Source of the DNA: JAWPMV01 sp038527215
GTDB lineage: Bacteria; Bacteroidota; Bacteroidia; J057
Direction of reading: 5' to 3'
NCBI GenBank assembly: GCA_038527215.1
Contig: JBCBGC010000060.1
Coordinates: 1 to 44,795, forward strand
Length of the DNA stretch: 44,795 nt
The notes beneath the pieces were generated by a model. The model was not told the DNA's origin. It ran no database searches and was given only the letters and a program-made list of their open reading frames with translations. The position numbers and the translations under genes were made by a program. Of the stretch, positions 24,654 through 33,635 are shown piece after piece. Numbering within the stretch: the first letter of the stretch is position 1; each line of letters opens with the position of its first letter.

Positions 24654-25703
24654 ATGTCCACCAAATCATTAGCAAGGAGAAATCACGACCTGGCCAAGCC
24701 CAGTCGGCAAATAGAAATCCTCAGCGATGCGGCTGGCGTAGGCATTGCGCCTTTCTCAGACCGCCTCGAAAACCTGGGGCTTTTTCCCCTCAAACCCACC
24801 CAGATTGACATCTTTCAGATCAACGTAGGCAAGATGTGTAACCAGGTCTGCAAGCACTGCCACGTGGATGCGGGACCGGATCGCAAGGAAATCATGACCC
24901 GGGAGACCATGGAATACTGCCTGGAAGCCCTGCGCAATTCCAGCATCAAAACCGTGGACCTGACCGGAGGCGCGCCTGAGATGAACCCGCATTTCCGCTG
25001 GTTTGTGGAGGAATTGTCAGCTTTGGGCAAGCACATCATCGTGCGCTGCAACCTGACCATCATCGTCGCCAACAAGAAATACCACGACCTGCCGGCATTC
25101 TTCAAGCAGCATAAGATAGAGGTGGTTTCCTCTCTGCCGTATTTTTCCGCCAAAAGAACCGATTCCCAGCGAGGAGAAGGCGTCTTTGAAAAGTCTATCC
25201 GGGCCCTGCGTATGCTCAATGAAGTGGGTTATGGGAAAGCAGGCTCAGGCCTGACCCTGAATTTGGTCTATAATCCCTCCGGAGCTTTTCTGCCCGACGA
25301 CCAAATGGCCCTGCAGTCCCAGTTTAAGCATAAGCTGAAGGATGGCTACGACATCGACTTTAACGAGCTTTTTGCCATTACCAACCTCCCCATCAGCCGC
25401 TTTCTGGAATACCTGGTGCGCAGTGAAAACTATGACGATTATATGACCGAACTGGCCAATGCCTTCAATCCTACGGCGGCTGGCAATGTGATGTGTCGCA
25501 ACACCATTTCCATTAGCTGGGATGGCTATATGTACGACTGCGATTTTAACCAGATGCTGGAAATGAAGGTGGCTACGCCTGGAAAAGAGCATATCAAGGA
25601 CTGGGATGTCAAAGCGCTGGAAGGCCGCGATATCCTGCTCAATCAGCATTGTTACGGCTGTACAGCTGGCGCGGGTTCCAGTTGTGGTGGTCAGGTAGCC
25701 TAG
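24654..25703 (+). CDS. arsS: Arsenosugar biosynthesis radical SAM protein ArsS
   Basis: 349 residues from ATG 24654; the frame is open further upstream but overlaps the AhpD-like gene. The radical SAM cluster motif is 'CNQVCKHCHVDAGP' (CxxxCxxC) at about residues 61-68, then 'DLTGGAPEMNP' (GGxP-like SAM motif). The C-terminal region has the ArsS Cys motifs 'MYDCDFNQML' and 'HCYGCTAGAGSSCGG'; in some relatives one of these Cys positions is selenocysteine, here it is a TGT Cys. ArsS makes the ribose-arsenic linkage of dimethylated arsenosugars from SAM. The arsenite methyltransferase ArsM that should supply the substrate is not in this window. Confidence 0.92.
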   Translation: MSTKSLARRNHDLAKPSRQIEILSDAAGVGIAPFSDRLENLGLFPLKPTQIDIFQINVGKMCNQVCKHCHVDAGPDRKEIMTRETMEYCLEALRNSSIKTVDLTGGAPEMNPHFRWFVEELSALGKHIIVRCNLTIIVANKKYHDLPAFFKQHKIEVVSSLPYFSAKRTDSQRGEGVFEKSIRALRMLNEVGYGKAGSGLTLNLVYNPSGAFLPDDQMALQSQFKHKLKDGYDIDFNELFAITNLPISRFLEYLVRSENYDDYMTELANAFNPTAAGNVMCRNTISISWDGYMYDCDFNQMLEMKVATPGKEHIKDWDVKALEGRDILLNQHCYGCTAGAGSSCGGQVA

Positions 25704-25725
25704 GCAAATGTCCCTATCAGATAAG

Positions 25726-25755
25726 CGCCCCTTTTTCTTGCGAGAAAAAGGGGCG
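25726..25755 (+). terminator. Strong hairpin after arsS
   Basis: A perfect 13-bp stem (CGCCCCTTTTTCT / AGAAAAAGGGGCG) with loop TGCG lies 22 bases after the stop. There is no T-run after it, so it may act as a factor-aided terminator or protect the mRNA end. Confidence 0.55.
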
Positions 25756-25823
25756 TAACTGTTTCAGAGACTTGGGAGAGAACGGCTGGCTGTTTACCTT
25801 TGAGATTAGCATTACCCACGCCT

Positions 25824-27374
25824 ATGGACAGACAAGAAGCCTTTAACAAACTCGCCGAAAAAAATGCCGAAGCCCTCTTAGGAGGCGGCCAAAACCGCAT
25901 TGATAAACAACACGCCAAGGGCAAGCTCACCGCCCGGGAACGGCTGTCCTTGTTGTTGGACGAAGGCACCTTCGAAGAGATTGGCAAGTTTGTTACGCAT
26001 CGTTCCCATGCCTTTGGCCTGGAAAAACAGCAAATTTTGGGCGATGGGGTCGTAACGGGCTACGGGAAAGTAAACGGCCGACTGGTCTACGTCTTTAGCC
26101 AGGACTTTACAGTGCTGGGCGGCTCCCTCTCCGAAACCTATGCGGAGAAGATATGCAAGGTGATGGACCTGGCCATGAAGACCGGTGCCCCGCTGATCGG
26201 GCTCAATGACTCCGGCGGTGCGCGTATTCAGGAAGGGGTAGTGTCTCTGGGGGGCTATGCGGACATTTTCTACCGCAATGTGCAGGCTTCCGGGGTGATT
26301 CCTCAAATCTCTGCCATCATGGGGCCTTGTGCCGGAGGGGCCGTTTATAGCCCGGCCATGACGGATTTTATCCTCATGGTTGAGAACACTTCCTATATGT
26401 TTGTTACGGGCCCTAATGTGGTTAAGACCGTAACCCACGAAGAGGTCAGTTCCGAGGAACTGGGGGGAGCCATGACCCACGCCACCAAAAGTGGCGTCAC
26501 CCACTTTGCCTGCGCCAATGAAGTGGTGTGTATCCAACACATCAAGCAGTTGCTGAGCTATATGCCGCAAAACTGTGAGGAAGATCCTATTCGCTACGCT
26601 TCCAACCCTTCCAGCCATACCAAGGTGCCCAAGCTCAACGATATCGTACCCGAAAACCCCAACCAGCCTTACGACATCAAGGAAGTGATTGGGTTGGTTT
26701 GCGATGAAGGCTCCTTCATGGAAGTCCACAAAGACTTTGGGGACAACATCGTGGTGGGCTTTGCGCGTCTGGATGGGCGCAGCATCGGCATCATCGCTAA
26801 CCAACCCGCCGTTCTGGCCGGGGTACTCGACATCAACGCATCCACCAAAGGGGCGCGCTTTGTACGCTTCTGTGATGCCTTCAATATTCCGCTGCTCGTC
26901 TTCGAAGATGTGCCCGGCTTCCTGCCCGGAACTGACCAGGAGTGGAACGCCATTATCACCAACGGGGCCAAGCTGCTCTACGCCTTCTCTGAGGCCACGG
27001 TACCTCGCGTAACCGTGATTACCCGTAAGGCCTACGGAGGAGCTTACGACGTGATGAACTCCAAGCACATCGGCGCTGACATGAACTACGCCTGGCCTTC
27101 TGCTGAGATCGCCGTGATGGGTGCCAAAGGAGCTGCCGAGATCATCTTCCGCCGCGAGATCGCCGCCGCAGACGATCCCGAAGCCAAATGGAAGGAAAAG
27201 GAAAACGAATACATGGAAACCTTTGCCAATCCCTATCGCGCCTCCGCCCGTGGCTTCATCGATGAAGTCATTTTACCCGAAGACACCCGCCTCAAGCTGA
27301 TCCGCGCCTTCGAAATGCTGGAAAATAAGGTGGCGACCCTGCCGAAGAAGAAGCACGGGAATATTCCGTTGTAG
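25824..27374 (+). CDS. Acyl-CoA carboxylase beta subunit (propionyl-CoA carboxylase type)
   Basis: 516 residues from ATG 25824. This is the carboxyltransferase subunit: 'GKLTARERLSLLLDEGTFEE', 'VFSQDFTVLGGSLSETYAEK', the N-terminal crotonase-fold acyl-CoA site 'LNDSGGARIQEGVVSLGGYA' and 'GPCAGGAVYSPAMTDF', and the C-terminal biotin side 'EDVPGFLPGTDQEWNAI' and 'KAYGGAYDVMNSKHIGAD'. It moves CO2 from carboxybiotin to propionyl-CoA or a related acyl-CoA, giving methylmalonyl-CoA. The biotin carboxylase/carrier subunit is not adjacent. The substrate (propionyl, acetyl or methylcrotonyl) is inferred from overall similarity to PccB. Confidence 0.95.
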   Translation: MDRQEAFNKLAEKNAEALLGGGQNRIDKQHAKGKLTARERLSLLLDEGTFEEIGKFVTHRSHAFGLEKQQILGDGVVTGYGKVNGRLVYVFSQDFTVLGGSLSETYAEKICKVMDLAMKTGAPLIGLNDSGGARIQEGVVSLGGYADIFYRNVQASGVIPQISAIMGPCAGGAVYSPAMTDFILMVENTSYMFVTGPNVVKTVTHEEVSSEELGGAMTHATKSGVTHFACANEVVCIQHIKQLLSYMPQNCEEDPIRYASNPSSHTKVPKLNDIVPENPNQPYDIKEVIGLVCDEGSFMEVHKDFGDNIVVGFARLDGRSIGIIANQPAVLAGVLDINASTKGARFVRFCDAFNIPLLVFEDVPGFLPGTDQEWNAIITNGAKLLYAFSEATVPRVTVITRKAYGGAYDVMNSKHIGADMNYAWPSAEIAVMGAKGAAEIIFRREIAAADDPEAKWKEKENEYMETFANPYRASARGFIDEVILPEDTRLKLIRAFEMLENKVATLPKKKHGNIPL

Positions 27375-27532
27375 GGGGGAAGTAGGAATATCGGTAGGAC
27401 TTTTAAGCTGTCCGCTATCTCCAGAGGTATTTTTTCCGGTTCGAACCAGTAAGAGATTTCGCTATGCTTATCTCTCAACCAAGAGAGAAAAATGCGCATT
27501 TTTATGCTGGGCTAACCCTAAGACCAACCAAC

Positions 27533-27997
27533 ATGAACGAAATAAGAATGGTCGGAAAAGCTGACCTGCCTGCCCTAAAAGAAGTCCTCCATACCATCGA
27601 ATTATTCCCAGCTGAGATGCTGGATGACATGATGGCGGATTATCTCACCAATCCCGAAACAGGGGATATCTGGTTTACAGAAACGGAAAATGGCAAGCCC
27701 ATTTCCATTGGCTACTGTGCACCAGAAAAACTGACCGAAGGAACCTATAACCTCTATGCGATTGGGGTGAGAGGCGATATTCAAGCGAAGGGAACCGGCA
27801 GTCGCATGATGGCTTTCATCGAGAACCATTTAAAAACCGCAGGGCAAAGAATCTTAATCGTGGATACCTCTGGAACCGAGGCTTTTGCCCTGACCCGGAA
27901 ATTTTACGAGAAGCTCGGCTACACCAAAGAAGCCGTCATTCGTGATTTCTGGGCAGAAGGAGATGATAAGGTGATTTATTGGAAAAAATTAAGCTGA
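27533..27997 (+). CDS. GNAT-family N-acetyltransferase
   Basis: 154 residues from ATG 27533. The acetyl-CoA binding region is 'LYAIGVRGDIQAKGTGSRMM' (motif A; the usual form is V-x-x-x-x-R-G-x-G-x-G/A, here Q-A-K-G-T-G), followed by 'LIVDTSGTEAFALTRKFYEK' and 'LGYTKEAVIRDFW' (motif B). Cytoplasmic. The acceptor is unknown. It opens a run of small accessory genes on the same strand, separated by 90-160 bases, so not clearly one operon. Confidence 0.85.
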   Translation: MNEIRMVGKADLPALKEVLHTIELFPAEMLDDMMADYLTNPETGDIWFTETENGKPISIGYCAPEKLTEGTYNLYAIGVRGDIQAKGTGSRMMAFIENHLKTAGQRILIVDTSGTEAFALTRKFYEKLGYTKEAVIRDFWAEGDDKVIYWKKLS

Positions 27998-28090
27998 ATC
28001 CAGCCTCCAACTTTTCTTGAGCTACCAGCGTCTATCATTTAACCCAAACAGGGCTCTCTTTCATTTGTACACCTTACCTCCCTTTTCTCC

Positions 28091-28660
28091 ATGAACACCT
28101 TCACTCCCAAAAACCAAGCAGACTGGCGAAACTGGCTAGCCGAAAACCATGTGAAGGAGGATTCTATCTGGATCATTTTCTACAAAAAAAGCTCTCCCCA
28201 GCATAACCTTAGTTGGAGTGAGGCGGTGGATCAGGCGCTCTGCTTTGGGTGGATCGATAGTACCCGGCGGACCATCGATGGAAAGAAATACCAGCAGTAT
28301 TTTTGTAAGCGAAAGCCTAAGAGCAACTGGTCGAAGGTCAATAAGGAGAAAATTGAGGTCCTGATCGCCGAAGGACTGATGGAGGAAGCCGGCTACAAAA
28401 GCATGGAGATCGCCAAGGCCAATGGCTCCTGGACCTTGTTGGACAAAATTGAGGCGCTGGAAGTGCCGGAAGAATTGGAGCAGGCTTTGGCCGCGCATCC
28501 GGGCGCAACAGCCTATTTTGAGGGCCTGAGTAAATCCAATAAGAAGATCTTATTGCATTGGGTGATCTCTGCCAAAAGACCGGAGACCAGACAGAAGCGA
28601 GCCTCAGAGGTAGCCGTGAATGCCGCACAACAGACGAAGCCTAAGCAATTCAGACGCTAA
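28091..28660 (+). CDS. YdeI/OmpD-associated family protein
   Basis: 189 residues with the whole family pattern: 'WRNWLAENHVKEDSIWIIFY' at the start, 'LSWSEAVDQALCFGWIDSTR', 'QQYFCKRKPKSNWSKVNKEK', and a C-terminal 'KKILLHWVISAKRPETRQKR'. These proteins (bacteriocin-protection, YdeI/OmpD-associated) are linked to stress and antimicrobial peptide tolerance in other bacteria; the mechanism is unknown. No signal peptide. Only 28 bases separate it from the next gene, so the two are probably co-transcribed. Confidence 0.85.
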   Translation: MNTFTPKNQADWRNWLAENHVKEDSIWIIFYKKSSPQHNLSWSEAVDQALCFGWIDSTRRTIDGKKYQQYFCKRKPKSNWSKVNKEKIEVLIAEGLMEEAGYKSMEIAKANGSWTLLDKIEALEVPEELEQALAAHPGATAYFEGLSKSNKKILLHWVISAKRPETRQKRASEVAVNAAQQTKPKQFRR

Positions 28661-28688
28661 GCATCTGTAATCAACCACAACAGACCTC

Positions 28689-29222
28689 ATGAGCACAGTA
28701 CCAGCATTATCCATACAGTTTCAGCTCTTCCAAGATGCCGGCTTAAATACAGGAGGGGTGTGGTGTGTGGTAGAAATCCCTAAAAAGAGCCAAACCGCCC
28801 GAGAAGCCCTGGTTGATCACATCCGGGAAGCTGAGGTGTACAACAATAAAGAAAAGTATGTCGCTTACTTTGGCCAGGCCTATCAATTCGAGTTATATGA
28901 AACCAAAAACCTGGAGCTCATTCCGCTGGAGGATTGGGAGGCAGCGTTTGAGGAAAGGGCTAAGCATTGGTCGGAGTATGAGCTGGTAGCCAAAGCGGAG
29001 AACCAACTGGAATTTGATCAGGCAGTATTCGAAAGCCAGTACCATAAATTCTCCCACATGCTACGGGCCTATTTGGAGCAGCACACTTTGCAGAAAGTAT
29101 ATAAAATCAATGCTGACACCTTTAACACCCGGAATACCGCCTGGGGCGATCAATTTGCCGAAGACTTCGTGTTTGAACTCGCGTCCAGCGTGTTGATCGT
29201 CCATTTTGGATGGAGTTCTTAG
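28689..29222 (+). CDS. Hypothetical protein
   Basis: 177 residues, no signal peptide or membrane segment, slightly acidic. The N-terminal half is alpha/beta ('GGVWCVVEIPKKSQTAREAL', 'EKYVAYFGQAYQFELYET'), the C-terminal half mostly helical with 'HKFSHMLRAYLEQHTLQKV'. No catalytic or binding motif is recognised. It follows the YdeI-like gene closely and may share its transcript. Confidence 0.65.
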   Translation: MSTVPALSIQFQLFQDAGLNTGGVWCVVEIPKKSQTAREALVDHIREAEVYNNKEKYVAYFGQAYQFELYETKNLELIPLEDWEAAFEERAKHWSEYELVAKAENQLEFDQAVFESQYHKFSHMLRAYLEQHTLQKVYKINADTFNTRNTAWGDQFAEDFVFELASSVLIVHFGWSS

Positions 29223-29332
29223 AAAGAGCCTAACATCCATACTGTGAAATGTATACAGGAATCCGGGAAATGTTTTCGATAGGAAATTGAGTCCCAGGTA
29301 ATTTGCATTTTATTCAACCCATAAAATGACAA

Positions 29333-30163
29333 ATGATGAAAATATGGAACTCCTTTGCCGGGAAAACGGTCCTCATAACCGGAGCTAGTTCTGGAATTGG
29401 TCTGGCTTTGGCGAACGAACTGGCAGATAGCCAAGCGCATGTGATCCTGGTGGCCCGCTCCAAAAATAAGTTAGAAGAGCTTGCCGCTGCTTTTCGCGAA
29501 AGAGGACAAGCGGCTACGGCAATTGCCATGGATTTAAGCGAACCAGCCTCCGCTGAAAACCTTTATACCACCGTGCAGCAAAAAGGCCTGAAAGTAGATT
29601 TGCTCATCAACAATGCCGGCTACGGTAGATGGGGGAAATTCGAGCAATACGAGCGCTCGGATTACAACAAAATGATCCAACTGAATATTTCTACCCTTAC
29701 GGAATTGTGCCATTTATTTTTGCCGGAGATGATCCAGCAAAAAAGCGGGGGCATCATCAATGTTGCATCCGTGGCCGCCTTCGGTCCCGTACCCTTCGGC
29801 AATGTGTATTCCGCCACCAAATCCTATGTGCTGAATTTCACCGAAGCCCTCAATTATGAATACAAGGCGCAGGGCATTCATATCATGGCTTTATGTCCAG
29901 GCGCGACCGAAAGTAAGTTTATGGAAGTAGCTACCGAAAAGTCAGCCGAGGTGAGAAACAATGCCCGGCAAAGGTCAGCTTCTATGAATTATATACCCAG
30001 TGAAACCGTGGCTAAGGAATGCCTGGCTGCCTTTTTGAAAGGAAAGCAATACCGGATCACCGGCTCTAACAACCGCCTGATGTATGCCTTTTCCAAACAT
30101 TTCCCTCGAAAAATGGTGTTGAATATGGCTGGAAACATTTTTGGAAGAGTAACCAATGGCTAA
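29333..30163 (+). CDS. Classical SDR oxidoreductase
   Basis: 276 residues (starting MM; either ATG, 29333 or 29336, is possible). All classical SDR motifs are present: cofactor loop 'TGASSGIGLALA', Arg after the second strand ('LVARSKNK', suggesting NADP(H)), 'LLINNAGYG', the catalytic Ser in 'NVASVAAFG' and 'YSATKSYV' (YxxxK). Similar to DltE/YqjQ-like SDRs. The substrate is unknown. The AraC-family gene begins 3 bases after its stop, so the two form an operon, and the regulator may control it. Confidence 0.92.
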   Translation: MMKIWNSFAGKTVLITGASSGIGLALANELADSQAHVILVARSKNKLEELAAAFRERGQAATAIAMDLSEPASAENLYTTVQQKGLKVDLLINNAGYGRWGKFEQYERSDYNKMIQLNISTLTELCHLFLPEMIQQKSGGIINVASVAAFGPVPFGNVYSATKSYVLNFTEALNYEYKAQGIHIMALCPGATESKFMEVATEKSAEVRNNARQRSASMNYIPSETVAKECLAAFLKGKQYRITGSNNRLMYAFSKHFPRKMVLNMAGNIFGRVTNG

Positions 30164-30166
30164 GCT

Positions 30167-31069
30167 ATGAAGGGGAAAGAAGGCAATCCCATGCATATTA
30201 AGAGTATTTCGGAAGTCTATGCCTTGCTAGGCTATGGCCAGCCCTTACATCCCTTAATCGCCATTATCAGAGAGTTTCCAGAAATGGATATCTCCCAAAC
30301 CAAACTCACGGGAGATTTATTCTTAATCGGTTTAAAAGGAGGAATGAATGGTGCCTTTAAATACGGTCGGAATTCTTATGATTTTGAAGCAGGCACCCTG
30401 ACCTTTTTGGCCCCCAACCAGGCCATTCAATTTGACCAGACTTATGATAAGCCTGAGAATGATGATTCATGGACCATATTTTTCCATCCTGACTTATTTC
30501 TCAGAACGGAGTTTCATCACAAATTGAAGGACTATTCTTTTTTTGATTATGATATTCATGAAGGCTTACACCTTTCCGATAAGGAAAAACAGAAATTAGA
30601 GGTATTGGTGGATCACATTGATGCAGAGCTTCAGCAGAATATAGATAAGCACTCCCAACATCTAATTGTCTCCAACCTGGAAACCTTATTAGCCTATTGC
30701 CTTCGGTATTATGAGCGGCAATTCTATACCCGCACAAATCTGAATCAGGGCATTGTTTCACGATTCATGCAGTACTTACAGCAGCAATTTGAAGTTGAAA
30801 AAGAAATTCCCTCCGTGGCTGCCTGTGCGGAAGAATTGAGTATGTCGGCCAATTACCTTAGTGATCTGTTGAGGATTGAGACGGGAAAAAGCGCCAAAGA
30901 CCATATTCACGATTACATTATCGAAAAAGCAAAAAACTTGTTGCTGGCCTCTACCCACAATGTCAGTGAAGTGGCTTATCATTTAGGCTTCGATTACCCC
31001 CAGCATTTCAGCCGCTTATTTAAAAGTAAGACGGGCATGAGCCCGTCAGAATTCAGAAATGTGAATTAG
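30167..31069 (+). CDS. AraC-family transcriptional regulator
   Basis: 300 residues from ATG 30167; MHIKSI at 30191 is an alternative start. The N-terminal half is a cupin-like sensing domain ('DFEAGTLTFLAPNQAIQFDQ'). The C-terminal 100 residues hold the double helix-turn-helix: 'VAACAEELSMSANYLSDLLR' and 'NVSEVAYHLGFDYPQHFSRL', then 'FKSKTGMSPSEFR', the family signature. Located directly after the SDR gene, with another SDR gene a little further on; such SDR/AraC pairs are common in Bacteroidota, with the regulator probably responding to the substrate. Ligand unknown. Confidence 0.93.
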   Translation: MKGKEGNPMHIKSISEVYALLGYGQPLHPLIAIIREFPEMDISQTKLTGDLFLIGLKGGMNGAFKYGRNSYDFEAGTLTFLAPNQAIQFDQTYDKPENDDSWTIFFHPDLFLRTEFHHKLKDYSFFDYDIHEGLHLSDKEKQKLEVLVDHIDAELQQNIDKHSQHLIVSNLETLLAYCLRYYERQFYTRTNLNQGIVSRFMQYLQQQFEVEKEIPSVAACAEELSMSANYLSDLLRIETGKSAKDHIHDYIIEKAKNLLLASTHNVSEVAYHLGFDYPQHFSRLFKSKTGMSPSEFRNVN

Positions 31070-31129
31070 CAATCCATTCCTTCCATACCATCTCACCTCA
31101 ATTCCAGGCCTGAGTCCTCCCGGAAGGCC

Positions 31130-31525
31130 TTAGAGGTTCTTCAAGGATCGATAAAGGTAATAGCCGAAGAAAATGGTTAAGAAGCCTCGGATGCTGTCCA
31201 TCAGAAAGGCGGTTGGGTCTCCGGTATAGAGCCAGGACAAAATCCCGACCAGCAACAAATAGCCGCCTCCAATCATGCCGGTGATGCTTCCTTCCCATTT
31301 GTCCTTTCTCGTCCAATAAAAACTTAGGATAAACATCGACCCTAAGAATAGCATGGCCGTTCCTGATACCACCCCAAATATTAAGAGATTCTGGGAGTAG
31401 GGGATTTGGTTCATCTCGAGTACCAGCGGGAAATCTACTAGGGGTAAAAAACCAAAGAATAAGCCCATTACGGTGTTCAACAGCAGGAAGCCTAAGAAAA
31501 TGTTTTTGTTCAGCTTAGCATTCAT
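31130..31525 (-). CDS. Small membrane protein with four predicted spans
   Basis: 131 residues from ATG 31525 (MNAKLNKNIF...). Four hydrophobic segments: 'IFLGFLLLNTVMGLFFGFLP', one around 'LLIFGVVSGTAMLFLGSMFI', one around 'MIGGGYLLLVGILSWL', and the C-terminal 'GFLTIFFGYYLYRSL'. Short charged loops ('YWTRKDKWEG') lie between. No known family is recognised. It lies on the opposite strand between the AraC regulator and the second SDR, and about 230 bases upstream of it hold no gene. Confidence 0.7.
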   Translation of the reverse strand: MNAKLNKNIFLGFLLLNTVMGLFFGFLPLVDFPLVLEMNQIPYSQNLLIFGVVSGTAMLFLGSMFILSFYWTRKDKWEGSITGMIGGGYLLLVGILSWLYTGDPTAFLMDSIRGFLTIFFGYYLYRSLKNL

Positions 31526-31752
31526 CTTGAATATCTCTTGGTTAGTATTACCGCAAAGATTGTGAAGGCTTGCCACAGGGATTTATACATTTCTCAGAAT
31601 AACCAATACATTTTACTGGTAAAGGCAGGATTCAGCTGGTCATTAGTGGGGCTAAGACCTGAAGCCCATTCCTTAGCAGTAAAATTCCTACCTTACTTCT
31701 TGTAAGGCCTTTAACCCTGGCCTGGCTTCGATCAACAACCCAAAACAGGCAT

Positions 31753-32565
31753 ATGAGCAAAAAAATCATCCTCACCGGCGGTCATACGGGCATTGGTCTC
31801 GAACTAACCAAAAAATTACTGGCGGAAAAGCACCAAATTGGCCTGGTCCTCAGAAATGAAGGCAGAAAGCAAGCGCTCTCTCAAGTCCTGGATACCACAG
31901 GTATAGATTTTTTCTATGGGGATTTGAGCGTGCAGCAGGAAGTCAGACAAGTAGCCGACCAGATTATAGAAAAATGGGGATCTCTGGACCTCTTATTCAA
32001 CAATGCGGGCGTGCTCCTGGACAAGACCTACCTTTCCGCTCAAGGCAATGAAATGCATTTGGAGGTAAATACCCTGGCCCCTTATCTGCTCGGCTCCCAG
32101 TTGCGGGATAAGATGCCCCAAGGTTCAGCCCTTACCATCATCAATACCGTTACCGACTTTTTACATCGGCAGAAAGCCCTCGATTCCCCCACCTTGCTCA
32201 ATCCCACCAAGTACCGCAAACTGCTAGGGGCCTATTTGCAATCGAAGCTCGCCCTGGTTTTGCTCATGAATGATTGGGTGAAAAATCAGGAGAACACTGA
32301 AATAAGACATATTACCCCTGGCCCGAATAAAACCAACATGACCGCGGGTTCCGGCATGCCCTGGTGGATCAAACCCTTTCGCAACCTGATTTTTGCAGAA
32401 CCGAAGAAGGGCGCTTCCTATCTGTATGATGCCGCCTTTCATGAGAAATTTGCCGGGCAGTCCGGCATCTTTATCCAGCGGACCAAAGGCCATCCCATGG
32501 CCTTTGAGTTAGATGCTTCTACCAAGGAAGCCCTTCTAAGTAGGATCAGGGACCCACAGACTTAA
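31753..32565 (+). CDS. SDR oxidoreductase (second copy in the region)
   Basis: 270 residues. The cofactor loop is 'TGGHTGIGLELTKKLL' and 'LLFNNAGVLLD' follows. The catalytic Ser region reads 'TIINTVTDFLH' (Ser not obvious) and the Tyr region 'LLGAYLQSKLALVLLM' gives Y-x-x-x-K (YLQSK). So the Tyr-Lys pair is kept while the Ser position is Thr or displaced. It resembles retinol-dehydrogenase-like SDRs. It is not close to the first SDR in sequence as far as the eye can tell. Confidence 0.82.
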   Translation: MSKKIILTGGHTGIGLELTKKLLAEKHQIGLVLRNEGRKQALSQVLDTTGIDFFYGDLSVQQEVRQVADQIIEKWGSLDLLFNNAGVLLDKTYLSAQGNEMHLEVNTLAPYLLGSQLRDKMPQGSALTIINTVTDFLHRQKALDSPTLLNPTKYRKLLGAYLQSKLALVLLMNDWVKNQENTEIRHITPGPNKTNMTAGSGMPWWIKPFRNLIFAEPKKGASYLYDAAFHEKFAGQSGIFIQRTKGHPMAFELDASTKEALLSRIRDPQT

Positions 32566-32752
32566 TCAGGCAGGCAGTGTCCGCATCCTAGTGCCCTCTT
32601 CTCTAACCGTATAGTCCCTTCCAACGTGGAGGGAACCCATTATTTTTGTCCTAAATCCCTCCGCCTTAAATTATAAGACCGCTTCAATCGTCTTCCCCTA
32701 TAGACACCTTTTTGGGTGCCTGACACTCACTGCTTCGCCTACCACATTTACT

Positions 32753-33574
32753 ATGCACCCTAAGCTCCTCGCTTTTCTCAAAGCCCTCGGCTTCATTGCC
32801 CTGTACTTCGTATTTGGCATTTTTTTCTCTTATTTCAAGCATTTATTTCCGCCCCAATTTGAGCGCTACGCCCAGGGTATATTAGGCACCATCGGGGTGC
32901 TGATGACAGTGTTCATATTCCTCCGCGTAGAGAAGAAAACCCTCAAAGACTATGGTCTGAATTGGGAAAGTACTTCCCTGAAAAAATTTAGCTTGGGCCT
33001 CGGACTCGGTATCGTCCTCGCCCTGGTGATGATGCTTTCGCAGGTATTTTATAGCGGTCTGGAAGTGAGCTTAAATGAATCCGCTCAGTTACCTTCCTTT
33101 TTGTTTTGGGTATGCGCTTTTATTCCGTTGGCCTATATGGAAGAAGTAGCCTTTCGCTCTTATCCGATGATCCAGCTCAACCGGGCCTTTGGCTTGAGGA
33201 TCACCCAGGTCATATTGGCTATTCTCTTTGCCGTCTATCATATGATGATGGGCTGGGATACCCAGATTGCCCTACTTGGACCCGGTATATGGGCCTGGGC
33301 TTATGCCTTAACCGCCATCTCCTCCGGCGGCATCGCCCTGCCTACCGGCCTGCATTTTGGCCTGAATGCGGTTCAGGCTTTCCTCGGCGGCAAAAAAGGG
33401 ATGGAGCCCATTTGGAACCTGGATTACCCGGCTGATGTTTCTGAGGCTGCTATGCTCGCCAATGAGAACTATGGGATCGGGATTCAGATCGTCTTGCTGA
33501 TCGTCAGTGTGGCTGCTACGGAATGGTATATCAGGAGAAAAAAGACTACCGAGGGGAATGTGTATTATGGATAG
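32753..33574 (+). CDS. CPBP-family intramembrane glutamic protease
   Basis: 273 residues with about seven to eight membrane spans. The family motifs are complete: 'MEEVAFRSYPM' (EExxxR), 'ILFAVYHMMMG' (F-x-x-x-H) and 'PTGLHFGLNAVQAFLG' (H-x-x-x-N). The family includes Rce1-type CAAX proteases and bacterial Abi proteins involved in peptide processing or bacteriocin self-immunity. No bacteriocin gene or partner is visible nearby, so the substrate is open. Confidence 0.9.
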   Translation: MHPKLLAFLKALGFIALYFVFGIFFSYFKHLFPPQFERYAQGILGTIGVLMTVFIFLRVEKKTLKDYGLNWESTSLKKFSLGLGLGIVLALVMMLSQVFYSGLEVSLNESAQLPSFLFWVCAFIPLAYMEEVAFRSYPMIQLNRAFGLRITQVILAILFAVYHMMMGWDTQIALLGPGIWAWAYALTAISSGGIALPTGLHFGLNAVQAFLGGKKGMEPIWNLDYPADVSEAAMLANENYGIGIQIVLLIVSVAATEWYIRRKKTTEGNVYYG

Positions 33575-33635
33575 ATCGCAGATTTGTGAAAATGTTATCG
33601 TAGGATGAGAATTCGGGAGCGGTTAATAAAGAGTG

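Noticed and set aside
25878..27068. 396-codon open frame on the minus strand
   Set aside because: Antisense shadow of the acyl-CoA carboxylase beta gene, which is conserved throughout; the shadow has no family motif.
32612..32634. Weak hairpin (TCCCTTCC / GGAGGGA) after the second SDR gene as terminator
   Set aside because: Short stem with a mismatch and no adjacent T-run; not convincing enough to list.
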